From: PALSA-1004 sp041483135
GTDB taxonomy: Bacteria; Pseudomonadota; Gammaproteobacteria; Burkholderiales; SG8-41
Direction of reading: 5' to 3'
Length of the DNA: 57,119 nucleotides
NCBI GenBank assembly: GCA_041483135.1
Contig: JBGPFE010000023.1
Coordinates: 1-57,119 of the forward strand
A program made the translations under genes and the position numbers. Below are positions 48,255-56,910 of the stretch, piece after piece (the stretch's first letter is position 1; every line of letters begins with the position of its first letter). Below the pieces are notes generated by a model that was not told where the DNA came from, did not search any database, and saw only the letters and a list, made by a program, of their open reading frames with translations.

Positions 48255-49265
48255 ATGGCCGCACAACCGGTAACAGTCGCCTGCCTCGGCATGGGATGGT
48301 GGTCGGACGTGCTCGCGGATGCGATCGTGCGCTCGGGAAAGCTGCGGATCGTCGCGTGCTACACGCGCTCCGGGCAAAAACGGCAGGCGTTCGCCGCCAA
48401 GTACGGCTGCCGCGCGGCGCCGAGCTACGAGGCGATCCTGGACGACCGCGGCGTCGAGGCGATCGTCAATACGACGCCGAACAACGTGCACCTCGAAACG
48501 ACGCGCGCCGCCGCCGCCGCGGGCAAGCACGTGTTCCTCGACAAGCCCATCGCCACCACGATTGCCGATGCGCGCGCGATTACCGCGGCCTGCTCCAAAG
48601 CGAAGGTCGCGCTCGCCCTCGGCTACCAGCGCCGCCGCGAGAGCCATTTCCGCTGGGTGCGCCGCCAGATAGACGACGGCGCGTTCGGCAGAATCGTCAA
48701 TGCCGAAGCCAACATCAGCCGCGACCGGCTGGGCAAGTTCGAGGCCGGCTCATGGCGCTACACCGCCGCGGGCATGCCCGGAGGCGTCATGCTGCAGATC
48801 GGCATCCATTACGCCGACGTGCTCGAATACCTGATGGGGCCGGTGAAAGCGGTGAGCGGCGCGTTCGTCCAGCTGGTGCTGCCCGGCGAAAATCCCGACG
48901 TCGCGAGCCTCATCCTCGAGCACGAGAACGGCGCGCTGTCGACGCTCAATGCCTGCTACGCTTCCGCCTCCGAGTACTACCTGATGAATATCTACGGCAA
49001 GGAGGCGACGGCATACTACGACCTGCACCATGGGTTGATGTTCATCAAGCGCGGCGGCGCGCGCGAGAGCCCGGTGCCGTGCGCGAAAAACGACACCCTC
49101 GTCGAGGAACTCGAGGAATTTGCGGCCGCGGCGCGCGGCGAGGCGCAGCCCGAGATGGGCGGCGAAGCGTCGACCCGATCGCTCGCCGTCCTGCTCGCGG
49201 GAGTCAAGTCCGCGCGCGAGGGGCGCCGGGTCGAAGTCGCCGAGATCCTGGGCAGCGAAAGCTAA
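48255..49265 (+). CDS. Gfo/Idh/MocA family oxidoreductase
   Basis: 336 residues. The N-terminal Rossmann domain opens VTVACLGMGWWSDVLADAIV and includes AIVNTTPNNVHLETTRAAAA and the family motif HVFLDKPIATTIADARAI; the lysine in DKPIA is the usual catalytic or cofactor-binding residue. The C-terminal beta domain contains GRIVNAEANISRDRLGKFEA, GGVMLQIGIHYADVLEYLMG and a histidine suited to catalysis. Substrate unknown; relatives oxidise sugars, inositols or polyols with NAD(P). Plus-strand cluster member, upstream of the aldehyde dehydrogenase but separated by a long palindromic region. Confidence 0.88.
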   Translation: MAAQPVTVACLGMGWWSDVLADAIVRSGKLRIVACYTRSGQKRQAFAAKYGCRAAPSYEAILDDRGVEAIVNTTPNNVHLETTRAAAAAGKHVFLDKPIATTIADARAITAACSKAKVALALGYQRRRESHFRWVRRQIDDGAFGRIVNAEANISRDRLGKFEAGSWRYTAAGMPGGVMLQIGIHYADVLEYLMGPVKAVSGAFVQLVLPGENPDVASLILEHENGALSTLNACYASASEYYLMNIYGKEATAYYDLHHGLMFIKRGGARESPVPCAKNDTLVEELEEFAAAARGEAQPEMGGEASTRSLAVLLAGVKSAREGRRVEVAEILGSES

Positions 49266-49591
49266 ATATGAGAACGAGTGAAAGGGTGAAGGAGTGAAGG
49301 AGTGAAGGAGTGATGAAGTGAACCCCCTCACCCCGCGCCTGCGGAGGGCGGAGCAGGTTCCGTCGGCCTTGGCCGATGGATGCGACCCCGCAGCGGGATG
49401 CAAAGCGCCGGGAATCCGCGTGCTTATATGCGCCTTTACGGTCGCATCCCAAAAAGCAGGGCCCCTGCTCCACGTTCCGGCGCACCTCTCCCCCGGTAAC
49501 AGGGGAAAGGGAGTTTGATTTCTCCTTTCACCCATTCACCCCTTCACTCCTTCACTCCTTAACTCTTTCACCCTTCATTAAGGGAATCACC
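49266..49591. repeat. Three-level nested palindrome, family E (GTGAAGGA core), copy 1
   Basis: 326 bp between two genes. Outer arms: an 8-nt tandem (about 49275-49315, GTGAAGGAGTGAAGGAGTG) and its complement (about 49525-49575). Middle arms: GGAGCAGG at 49350-49357 and CCTGCTCC at 49464-49471. Inner arms: GGATGCGACC at 49378-49387 and GGTCGCATCC at 49440-49449, both perfect. A local hairpin TCGGCC-TT-GGCCGA lies near 49363-49376. No ORF is credible. The structure ends just before the aldehyde dehydrogenase ribosome-binding site. Confidence 0.75.
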
Positions 49592-51091
49592 ATGGATACC
49601 GCAACAGGAACGCTCGTCACCTACAAGATGTTCATCGACGGCCAGTGGGTCGATTCCGCCTCGGGCCAGCATTTCGAAAGCCACAATCCGTACACCGGCA
49701 AGCCGTGGGCGCTGATCCCGCGCGGCAACGCCGAGGACGTCGACCGCGCGGTGCGCGCGGCGCGCAAGGCGTTCACGTCCGGCGAGTGGCCGAAGCTCAA
49801 TGCGACCCGGCGCGGTGCGCTATTGAGGAAGCTCGGCGACCTGATCGCCGATAAATCGAAGCTCCTCGCCGAGATCGAAGTGCGCGACAACGGCAAGCTC
49901 ATCGCCGAAATGGGCGCGCAGACCGCCTACATGGCGCAGTGGTATTACTACTACGGCGGGCTCGCCGACAAAATCGAAGGCGAGGTCATCCCGACCGATA
50001 AGCCCGACACTTTCAACTACACGCGCCACGAGCCTCTCGGCGTCATCGGCGCGATCATTCCGTGGAACTCGCCGCTGCTCCTGACCGCGTGGAAGCTTGC
50101 GCCGGCGCTTGCAGCCGGCAACACGATGGTGTTGAAGCCCTCGGAGTACACGTCGGCGTCGCTGCTCGAGTTCATGAAGCTCATCGAGCAGGCGGGATTC
50201 CCGGCGGGCGTTGTCAACGTCGTGACGGGCTTCGGGCCGGAAGCCGGCACGCCGCTGGTCGAGCATCCCATGGTGGCGAAGATCGCGTTCACCGGCTCGG
50301 ACGTGACCGGCCAGAAGATTTACGAAACGGCCGCGAAAGGACTCAAGCGCGTCAGCATGGAACTCGGCGGCAAGTCGCCCAACATCGTGTTCGACGATGC
50401 CGAACTCGATAACGCAGTCAAAGGCGCGATCTCGGGGATTTTCGCTGCGTCCGGCCAGACTTGCATCGCGGGCTCGCGCCTCCTGGTGCAGCAGTCGATC
50501 CACGACAAATTCGTCGAAAAGCTCGTCGCCTTCGCGAAAACCGCGAAGATGGGCGACCCGATGAGCCTCGACACCCAGGTCGGGCCCGTGACCAACCTGC
50601 CGCAGTACAAGAAAGTGCTCAGCTACATCGACATCGCAAAGTCCGAAGGCGTGAAAACGGCGCTCGGCGGCGCCAAGGCTACGCGGCCGGAGTGCGGCGA
50701 CGGCTGGTTCGTCGAGCCGACGATTTTCACCGGCGTGAAAAATTCGATGCGTATCGCGCAGGAGGAAGTTTTCGGGCCGGTGCTCTCCGTGATCCCATTC
50801 AAGGACGAAGAGGATGCGATCGCGATCGGCAACGACGTCGTGTTCGGGCTCGCCGCCGGCGTGTGGACGCAGAACATGCGCCGCGCGTTCATGATGGCGG
50901 AGCGGCTACAGGCCGGCACGGTATGGGTCAACACCTACCGCGCGGTTTCCTTTCTCTCGCCGTTCGGCGGCTACAAGCGAAGCGGCCTCGGGCGCGAGAA
51001 CGGCCAGGACATGATCTACGAATACCTGCAGACCAAAAGCGTGTGGATCTCGACCGCGAAGGAAGTGCCGAATCCGTTCATCATGCGCTAG
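49592..51091 (+). CDS. NAD(P)-dependent aldehyde dehydrogenase
   Basis: 499 residues. Family motifs: IIPWNSPLLLTAWKLAPALA, TGFGPEAGTPLVEHPMVAKI, the general-base glutamate in RVSMELGGKSPNIVF and the catalytic cysteine in ASGQTCIAGSRLL; EEVFGPVLSVIPFKDEEDAI and the C-terminal FGGYKRSGLGRENGQDMIYE close it. ATG 49592 was chosen because the ORF upstream to 49376 reads through the palindrome. Its partner may be the ThDP enzyme at 54062, whose aldehyde products it could oxidise; this is inference. Confidence 0.92.
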   Translation: MDTATGTLVTYKMFIDGQWVDSASGQHFESHNPYTGKPWALIPRGNAEDVDRAVRAARKAFTSGEWPKLNATRRGALLRKLGDLIADKSKLLAEIEVRDNGKLIAEMGAQTAYMAQWYYYYGGLADKIEGEVIPTDKPDTFNYTRHEPLGVIGAIIPWNSPLLLTAWKLAPALAAGNTMVLKPSEYTSASLLEFMKLIEQAGFPAGVVNVVTGFGPEAGTPLVEHPMVAKIAFTGSDVTGQKIYETAAKGLKRVSMELGGKSPNIVFDDAELDNAVKGAISGIFAASGQTCIAGSRLLVQQSIHDKFVEKLVAFAKTAKMGDPMSLDTQVGPVTNLPQYKKVLSYIDIAKSEGVKTALGGAKATRPECGDGWFVEPTIFTGVKNSMRIAQEEVFGPVLSVIPFKDEEDAIAIGNDVVFGLAAGVWTQNMRRAFMMAERLQAGTVWVNTYRAVSFLSPFGGYKRSGLGRENGQDMIYEYLQTKSVWISTAKEVPNPFIMR

Positions 51092-51112
51092 CGCCGCGCG
51101 TGCCGCGCTTGC

Positions 51113-51250
51113 GCAGTGAAGGGTGAAAGGTGAAGGGTGATCCCCCTCATCCCAGCCTTCTCCCCCAGTGATGAGGGAGAAGGAGTTTTGCGTTTCACGT
51201 TTCACATTTTACGTTTCACGCTTCACATTTCACATTTTACGTTTCACTAA
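51113..51250. repeat. Family E palindromic element, copy 2, with mutually exclusive stems
   Basis: Left arm about 51115-51140 (GTGAAGGGTGAAAGGTGAAG) and right arm about 51190-51247 (CGTTTCACGTTTCAC-type repeats). In the centre CCCTCATC (51144-51151) can pair with GATGAGGG (51170-51177), while CCTTCTCCC (51156-51164) can pair with GGGAGAAGG (51175-51183). The two stems share bases 51175-51177 and cannot form together. Confidence 0.65.
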
Positions 51251-51262
51251 CCTACAACACAC

Positions 51263-52630
51263 ATGAACGAAATCCGCATTCTGTCAGCGACCGGCATGCT
51301 CGGCTCCGGCTTCCGCGAGGAGACGCTGAAGCGCGCGATGGCGTTGAAGCCCGATTTCATCGGCGTCGACTCCGGCTCGACCGATCCCGGGCCGCACTAT
51401 CTCGGCTCGAGCGACACCCATTTCTCGGACTCCGCGTACAAGCGCGATCTGCGCCTGATGCTGATCGCCGCGCGCGCCGCGAAGATTCCCGCGATCGTCG
51501 GCTCCGCGTGCACGGGAGGCAACGACGATCAACTCGCGCGCTTGGTCGGCATCGCGCGCGAGATCGCGCGCGAGGACAAGCTCAAATTCAAGCTCGCGAT
51601 CATCCACAGCGAGCAGGACAAAGGCTATCTCAAGCAGAAGCTGCGCGAGGGCAAAATCAAACCGCTCGCCAACGCGCCGAAACTCGATGCGGCGGTCATC
51701 GACCGCAGCACGCACATCGTCGGCATGTGCGGGATCGAGCCGTACATCGAAGCGCTCAAGAATGGCGCGGAAGTCATCATCGCCGGGCGTTCGAGCGACA
51801 CGTCGATTTTCGCGGCGATGCCGGTGATGCGAGGTTTCAATCCTGCGACCGTGTGGCACGCGGCGAAAATCCTCGAGTGCGGCGCGGCGTGCGTCGTGCT
51901 GCGCAAATATCCAGATTGCATGTTCGCGACGGTCACCAACGACGGTTTCGTGGTCGAGCCGCCGAACCCCGACTACCGCTGCGACCCGGTGAGCATCGCC
52001 TCGCACAATCTTTACGAGAACTCCACGCCCTACGAACTCGTCGAGCCCTCCGGCGTGCTCAATACGTTCGCCGCCAAGTACGAGGCGGTCTCCGACCGCG
52101 CGGTCAAGGTGTCGGGCAGCACTTTCAAGTCCGCCGAGCGCTACACCGTCAAGCTCGAAGGCGCCGAGCTCGCCGGCTACCAGAGCATCATCGTCGGCAG
52201 CGTGCGCGACCCGATCATCCTGCGCCAGCTCGATTCGTGGCTCGAGGGCATGAACAAGGCGATCCGGGACCGGATCCTCGCTGTCTTCGGCGCGGACGTC
52301 GCGGGCAAGTATCAGTACGAAGTGCGGGTCTTCGGCAAGAACGCCACCATGGGAGCGCTCGAAAGCGAAACCCGGATCGGGCACGAGGTGGGGTTGCTCT
52401 TCCAGGTCACGGCGCAGACCCAGGAGCTCGCGACGGCGCTGATGAAATCGGTCGGGCACATGGCGGTACATTACCCGGTGCCGGAATGGACCGGGCTCAT
52501 CACTTCGATCGCGTTTCCGTATTCGCCGGCGGAGATCGCGCGCGGCCCGAGCTACCGCTTCAATATGAATCACGTCGTCGAGCCCGGCTCGCCGCTCGAG
52601 ATGTTCCGCATCGAATACCAGGACGTGTGA
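51263..52630 (+). CDS. AtuA-like (DUF1446) protein
   Basis: 455 residues. Matches the acyclic terpene utilisation AtuA / DUF1446 family: RILSATGMLGSGFREETLKR, DFIGVDSGSTDPGPHYLGSS, IVGSACTGGNDDQLARLVGI, AGRSSDTSIFAAMPVMRGFN and HMAVHYPVPEWTGLITSIAF. AtuA is required for growth on citronellol in Pseudomonas, but its reaction is unknown. This subfamily is usually followed by a DUF4387 gene, as here, 7 bp after the stop. No geranyl-CoA carboxylase genes are near, so terpene use is not implied. No clear ribosome-binding site precedes the ATG. Confidence 0.85.
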   Translation: MNEIRILSATGMLGSGFREETLKRAMALKPDFIGVDSGSTDPGPHYLGSSDTHFSDSAYKRDLRLMLIAARAAKIPAIVGSACTGGNDDQLARLVGIAREIAREDKLKFKLAIIHSEQDKGYLKQKLREGKIKPLANAPKLDAAVIDRSTHIVGMCGIEPYIEALKNGAEVIIAGRSSDTSIFAAMPVMRGFNPATVWHAAKILECGAACVVLRKYPDCMFATVTNDGFVVEPPNPDYRCDPVSIASHNLYENSTPYELVEPSGVLNTFAAKYEAVSDRAVKVSGSTFKSAERYTVKLEGAELAGYQSIIVGSVRDPIILRQLDSWLEGMNKAIRDRILAVFGADVAGKYQYEVRVFGKNATMGALESETRIGHEVGLLFQVTAQTQELATALMKSVGHMAVHYPVPEWTGLITSIAFPYSPAEIARGPSYRFNMNHVVEPGSPLEMFRIEYQDV

Positions 52631-52637
52631 GGACGCG

Positions 52638-52946
52638 ATGGCGAAACTGTGGCAAGTCACCAAACTCATCCGGAGCAAGAACTCCGGGCCGTTCGAGCTC
52701 ACGTTCGACGTGATTTTCAAGGACCGCGCAACGTACGAAAAAGCGCGCGACGCGAAAATCATCAACCCGCAGTGGTTCGCGAAAACCTACCGGCTCGCGC
52801 CGGAGGCGGTCTCGATCATCAACTACGACGCGGCGAGCGCGATCAAGATCACGATTCCGCGGCCGGTGATCTCGGGCGACATCAATGACACCGACGTGTT
52901 CGGCGGCCAGCAGTACGGGCCGCTCGTCGATCTCGACGTCCCGTGA
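52638..52946 (+). CDS. DUF4387 (AtuA-related) small protein
   Basis: 102 residues. The block KLWQVTKLIRSKNSGPFELT, followed by FDVIFKDRATYEKARDAKII, is characteristic of the DUF4387 family, and the C terminus is DTDVFGGQQYGPLVDLDVP. It nearly always sits beside or is fused to an AtuA/DUF1446 protein, suggesting the two form one enzyme. It starts 7 bp after that gene's stop. Confidence 0.88.
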   Translation: MAKLWQVTKLIRSKNSGPFELTFDVIFKDRATYEKARDAKIINPQWFAKTYRLAPEAVSIINYDAASAIKITIPRPVISGDINDTDVFGGQQYGPLVDLDVP

Positions 52947-52974
52947 TGCCGTGAACAATATAAGGGGGGATTTC

Positions 52975-53937
52975 ATGCGATTAACCAATTCCGTGCTCGC
53001 GATTCTGGCTCTGTGCTGCCCGTGCGTTGTTTCGGCCCAGCAGTACCCCGCGAAACCGGTCCGGCTCATCGTCGGCTTCACGGCGGGCGCGAGCATCGAC
53101 ATCGTCGCGCGCGCGATCGCGCAGCCGATGGGCGAGAGCATGGGCCAGCAGGTGGTGGTCGATAACCGTCCCGGCGCCGGCAGCAACATCGGCTCCGAGA
53201 TCGTCGCGAAGTCGCCGCCCGACGGCTACACGATCCTGATCGTGAACAACGGGTTCGCGATCAGCCATTCGCTGTACCAGAAACTGAACTACGATGCGCT
53301 GCGCGATCTGACGGCCGTGTCGCAGGCGACCGCGATGCCGCACCTGCTCGGCGTGCACCCGTCGCTGCCCGCGAAGAACATCAAGGAGCTCATCGCGCTC
53401 GCGAAAGCGAAACCGGGCATGCTGAGCTTTGCCTCGTCCGGTGTGGGCGTGTCCGACCACATCGCGGGTGAACTCTTCAAGTACATGACCGGCATCAAGA
53501 TGGTCCATGTCCCCTACAAAGGCGGCCCGCAGGCGGCGACCGACGTCGCGAGCGGCCAGGTCGACATGTGGTTCGGGGGGCTCCCGTCCATCATGCCGTT
53601 CGTGAAGAGCAGCAGGCTGCGCGCGCTTGCGGTCACGAGCCTGCAGCGCAGCCCCACCCTGCCCGACGTGCCGACGATGAACGAAGCCGGCGTGCCCGGT
53701 TACGAAGTGATCCTGTGGTACGGGATATTCGCGCCCGCCGCGACGCCGCGCGAGATCGTGCAGCGCCTCAATGCGGAGATTGTGAAAGCGTTGAACGTGC
53801 GTGAAGTCCGCGAGCGTTTTGCGACGCTCGGCCTCACCCCCGTCGGCAGCTCGCCGGAGCAGTTCGACAAATTCTTCCGCGCGGAAATCGACAAGTGGGG
53901 CAAGGTCGTCAGGGCCGCCGGCCTCAAGGCGGAATGA
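52975..53937 (+). CDS. Bug/TctC-family tripartite tricarboxylate transporter solute receptor
   Basis: 320 residues with a signal peptide (LTNSVLAILALCCPCVVSAQ). The Bug fold signature follows: YPAKPVRLIVGFTAGASIDI, VVVDNRPGAGSNIGSEIVAK, SPPDGYTILIVNNGFAISHS, MVHVPYKGGPQAATDVASGQ and YEVILWYGIFAPAATPREIV. Such proteins bind carboxylates in the periplasm for TctAB-type transporters, usually encoded elsewhere, as here. ATG 52975 follows AAGGGGGG. The ligand may be the acid used by the neighbouring enzymes. Confidence 0.93.
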   Translation: MRLTNSVLAILALCCPCVVSAQQYPAKPVRLIVGFTAGASIDIVARAIAQPMGESMGQQVVVDNRPGAGSNIGSEIVAKSPPDGYTILIVNNGFAISHSLYQKLNYDALRDLTAVSQATAMPHLLGVHPSLPAKNIKELIALAKAKPGMLSFASSGVGVSDHIAGELFKYMTGIKMVHVPYKGGPQAATDVASGQVDMWFGGLPSIMPFVKSSRLRALAVTSLQRSPTLPDVPTMNEAGVPGYEVILWYGIFAPAATPREIVQRLNAEIVKALNVREVRERFATLGLTPVGSSPEQFDKFFRAEIDKWGKVVRAAGLKAE

Positions 53938-53949
53938 CTACCGCACTTC

Positions 53950-54056
53950 AGCCACAGAGATCACAGAGCACACAGAGAAAAGCAAACCATGAAATCGACA
54001 TGCAACCCGTTTTTCGTTGCTGGTCCGGCTCTGTGAACTCTGTGCCCTCTGTGGCA
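53950..54056. repeat. Inverted-arm intergenic element, family C, copy 3
   Basis: Left arm 53950-53983 reads AGCCACAGAGATCACAGAGC and onward; right arm 54025-54056 reads CTCTGTGCCCTCTGTGGC. It fills the gap between the solute receptor stop and the ThDP gene start, ending 5 nt before the ATG. Confidence 0.78.
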
Positions 54057-54061
54057 AAAGC

Positions 54062-55660
54062 ATGAAAGTTTCCGAGCTGCTGCTGCGCACGCTCGAAGCG
54101 AACGGCGTGCGCCACATCTTCGGCAATCCCGGCACCACCGAAATCCCGCTCGTGCGCCTGTGCGAGCGGCGGCGCAAGCTCAGGTATGTAGTCGCGCTCT
54201 CCGAAGTTTCCGCCGTGCCGATGGCCGACGGCTATGCGCGAGCGACGCGTTCGCTCGGCGTCGTCAACCTCCACGTCGCGCCGGGGCTCGGCAACGGCAT
54301 GGGCGGGCTTTACACCGCGGGCATCGCGCAGACTCCGCTGCTGGTCCTGATCGGCGGCCAGGACCGCCGTTTTCTGCACACGAATCCTATCCTGTGGGGC
54401 CCGCTCGAAAAAATGGCGGGCTCCGTTTGCAAGGCCGTGTTCGGGCTCAACACGCGCTCTGATGCGGCATCCAACATGCGACAGGCGCTGCGCGTTGCGC
54501 TGACGCCGCCTTATGCGCCGGTCGCGCTGATCTGCCCGCCCGACCTGCTCGAGCAGGAACTCGACGCGAAGCCCGAGTGCGTGCAACCTCCAGCGCTTGC
54601 TTCGCTCACCGCCGCTGAAGCGCAGCGCTACGCGCGCGCGTTGACGAAAGCGAAGCGTCCCGCGTTCATCGCCGCCGAAGACGTGCATTGGAATGACGCG
54701 AGCGGCGCGTTGGAGAAACTTGCGCGTTCGCTCGCAGCGCCGGTCTATGTCGCGCCTTACACCGCCGCGCAGCCGATCAACAGCTCGTCGCCGTGCTACG
54801 CCGGCTATCTGCCGCCGAGCTTCAGGCAGATTTCCGAGCGCCTCGCGCAGCACGACCTGCTTTTTTTCGTCGGCGGCACCGGCATGCGCACGACGCTCTA
54901 CAGCGAAGTCAAGCTCGCGCAGCCGAAGCTGTGGATCGGCAACAATCAAAACGTGCGCGCCGTTGACGGCGAGTTCACGCTCGCGGTAGTCGCCGACACT
55001 CGTGCCGCGCTCGTTGAAATCACACGAGCACTCGCGATCAAGCGTCCCGCGATCAAGCCGCAGCGCCCGTCAGTCGCGCTGCCCGCATCTCAGGCAAAAG
55101 TGTTTCACCCGTCACGCGCCGTGCACTCGCTGCTCGCGGGGTTTTCGGATGCGATCTGGATCGACGAGTCGGGCCTTTCGACTTCCGACGTGCGGCAGTG
55201 GATGAAATTGCGGGCGGGTGAATACCTGATCAACGGCAGCGGCGGTATTGGCTGGGGCCTCGCCGCATCCGTCGGCGCCGCGCTCGGCAACCCGCAGCGC
55301 CAGATCGTCGCCATCATCGGCGACGGCTCCGCGCTCTATGCGAGCGAAGCGCTGTGGACCGCCGCGCATCACGGCACGAAACTGCTGCTCGTGATCCTTT
55401 CTAACCGCCGCTACTCGACGCTCAACGAAGCCGCAGGCCGATTGACCGGAAAGTCGCTCGACCTTTTCACGATCGAGCCGCCGGTGATTGATTTCAGCGG
55501 TCTCGCAACGCTTTACGACTGGAAATACGCAAAAGCTGCGAGCGAGTCAGAGCTCGACGCGGTCCTTTCCAGGCTGCATGGCAAAGTGAAAACGAACACG
55601 CTGCTCGAATTGAAGCTCGACCCCTCGGTGAAACCGGTCACCGCTTCGCGGCATTTCTAG
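54062..55660 (+). CDS. Thiamine diphosphate-dependent enzyme, acetolactate synthase / benzoylformate decarboxylase type
   Basis: 532 residues in three domains. The Pyr domain contains the activating glutamate, Glu48, in VALSEVSAVPMADGYARAT; the ThDP-binding motif GDGSALYASEALWTAAHHGT, followed by LLLVILSNRRYSTL, lies near residues 420-453. The length and domain layout suit decarboxylases as well as acetolactate synthases. Decarboxylation of a 2-oxo acid to an aldehyde, with oxidation by the aldehyde dehydrogenase at 49592, is a plausible route but unproven. ATG 54062 was chosen because upstream ORF sequence is family C repeat; no ribosome-binding site is visible in front of it. Confidence 0.88.
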   Translation: MKVSELLLRTLEANGVRHIFGNPGTTEIPLVRLCERRRKLRYVVALSEVSAVPMADGYARATRSLGVVNLHVAPGLGNGMGGLYTAGIAQTPLLVLIGGQDRRFLHTNPILWGPLEKMAGSVCKAVFGLNTRSDAASNMRQALRVALTPPYAPVALICPPDLLEQELDAKPECVQPPALASLTAAEAQRYARALTKAKRPAFIAAEDVHWNDASGALEKLARSLAAPVYVAPYTAAQPINSSSPCYAGYLPPSFRQISERLAQHDLLFFVGGTGMRTTLYSEVKLAQPKLWIGNNQNVRAVDGEFTLAVVADTRAALVEITRALAIKRPAIKPQRPSVALPASQAKVFHPSRAVHSLLAGFSDAIWIDESGLSTSDVRQWMKLRAGEYLINGSGGIGWGLAASVGAALGNPQRQIVAIIGDGSALYASEALWTAAHHGTKLLLVILSNRRYSTLNEAAGRLTGKSLDLFTIEPPVIDFSGLATLYDWKYAKAASESELDAVLSRLHGKVKTNTLLELKLDPSVKPVTASRHF

Positions 55661-55676
55661 AACTCGTCTCAGGCAA

Positions 55677-55810
55677 AAGAAAAGCTTTGCCGCGAAGGAC
55701 GCAGAGGACGCGAAGGAAAATCAAAAAGGGGCATGGTAGAAATTCACTAAATCCTCATTCCCCGATCCTCAATCCGGCATCATCCGCCACTGATGAACGC
55801 GGATGAATTT
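55677..55810. repeat. Half elements of families B and A, right arms missing
   Basis: A family B left arm (AAAGCTTTGCCGCGAAGGAC, 55680-55699, then more 9-nt units to about 55720) is not followed by a matching right arm. A family A left-type motif (CTGATGAACGCGGATGAATT, about 55790-55809) is likewise alone. The integrase gene ends 18 bp further on, so the missing arms may have been lost when the integron segment arrived. Confidence 0.6.
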
Positions 55811-55827
55811 CATCAACTGCCGGCAGA

Positions 55828-56859
55828 TCACGCCACTCGATATTCCTCGACTGGCTGTTCGGCGCGGTCGAGTGGGCTCTTCACTCCCCGCCCGCCTTTG
55901 TTCAGCACGTGGGTGTAGATCATTGTGGTTGAAACGTCGGAGTGACCTAAAAGCTCCTGCACGGTTCTAATGTCGTATCCGTTCTCCAATAAATGCGTGG
56001 CAAATGAGTGGCGTAGCGTGTGGCAGCTGACGTGCTTCGCAATGCCGGCGGCGCGCGCCGCCTCCTTCACGCCACGAATGACGTAGTTCTCGTAGACGTG
56101 ATGGCGCCGGATCACACCGGTGCGCGGATCGACCGAGCGCTTATAAGACGGAAACACGAACTTCCACGCCCATTCATAGGGCGCGCGCGGGTATTTTCGC
56201 ATCAGCGCGTCCGGCAGCTCGACGTCGCCGTAGCCTTCGGCGAGGTCGCGCTCGTGCAATGCTTTAACTCTGATGAGGTGCGTCTGCAGCGGCTCGACAA
56301 CCGAGGCGGGCAGTACCGTGATGCGGTCCTTGCCGCCCTTGCCGTCGCGCACGAGGATTTGCCGATAGCCGAAATCGACGTCCTTGACCCGCAGGTTCAG
56401 ACATTCGTGCAATCGCAGGCCGGCCCCATATAACAGGCTTGCCATCAACCATTTCGGCCCGCGCAGATTCGCCAGTAACCGACGCGCTTCGTCAGCGGTA
56501 AGCACGGTCGGTTTTCTGACCGGACGTTTGGCGCGAACGATGTCGTCCAGCCACGGCAGCGGTTCACCCATCACTACCTTGTAGAGAAAGAGCAACGCCG
56601 CCAGCGCCTGATTCTGGGTGGCGGCAGCCACGTGACCCTCTACCGCCAGGTGACTCAGGAACGCAGTGACCTCCGGCGCGCCAAGTTCACGCGGGTGCCG
56701 CTTGCCGGAAAAAACGATAAACCGCTTGATCCAATGCAGATAGGCCTCTTCCGTGCGCCGGCTGTAGTGCCGCGTTTCTATGGCGGCTTTCAGCGACTCT
56801 AGCAGCCGGGGGCGCGCGGCCGCGCCTTGCGATGGTTCTCGATTGCCATTGTCATGCAT
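55828..56859 (-). CDS. intI: Integron-type tyrosine recombinase (IntI)
   Basis: 343 residues. Catalytic residues Arg149, His280, Arg283, His306 and Tyr315 are each three positions past those of IntI1. The IntI-specific insert is present (ALMRKYPRAPYEWAWKFVFP with VDPRTGVIRRHHV), which separates it from XerC/D and phage integrases. It excises and inserts gene cassettes at attI and attC sites. ATG 56859 begins MHDNGNREPSQG; the ORF to 57009 looks like upstream DNA. The frame is intact. Because intI is read leftward, any attI and cassettes would lie at its right, in the direction of the IS element. Confidence 0.93.
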   Translation of the reverse strand: MHDNGNREPSQGAAARPRLLESLKAAIETRHYSRRTEEAYLHWIKRFIVFSGKRHPRELGAPEVTAFLSHLAVEGHVAAATQNQALAALLFLYKVVMGEPLPWLDDIVRAKRPVRKPTVLTADEARRLLANLRGPKWLMASLLYGAGLRLHECLNLRVKDVDFGYRQILVRDGKGGKDRITVLPASVVEPLQTHLIRVKALHERDLAEGYGDVELPDALMRKYPRAPYEWAWKFVFPSYKRSVDPRTGVIRRHHVYENYVIRGVKEAARAAGIAKHVSCHTLRHSFATHLLENGYDIRTVQELLGHSDVSTTMIYTHVLNKGGRGVKSPLDRAEQPVEEYRVA

Positions 56860-56910
56860 GCATCCCCCGCTTCCGGGCGGCGAATTGCGCCCGACATATG
56901 GGAGGAGTAA

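Noticed and set aside
49275..49315. Tandem GAAGGAGT units as a possible CRISPR array
   Set aside because: The unit is 8 nt with no spacers, the second arm is inverted, and no cas gene is present.
49376..49591. N-terminal extension of the aldehyde dehydrogenase
   Set aside because: It reads through the nested palindrome, and the family start fits ATG 49592.
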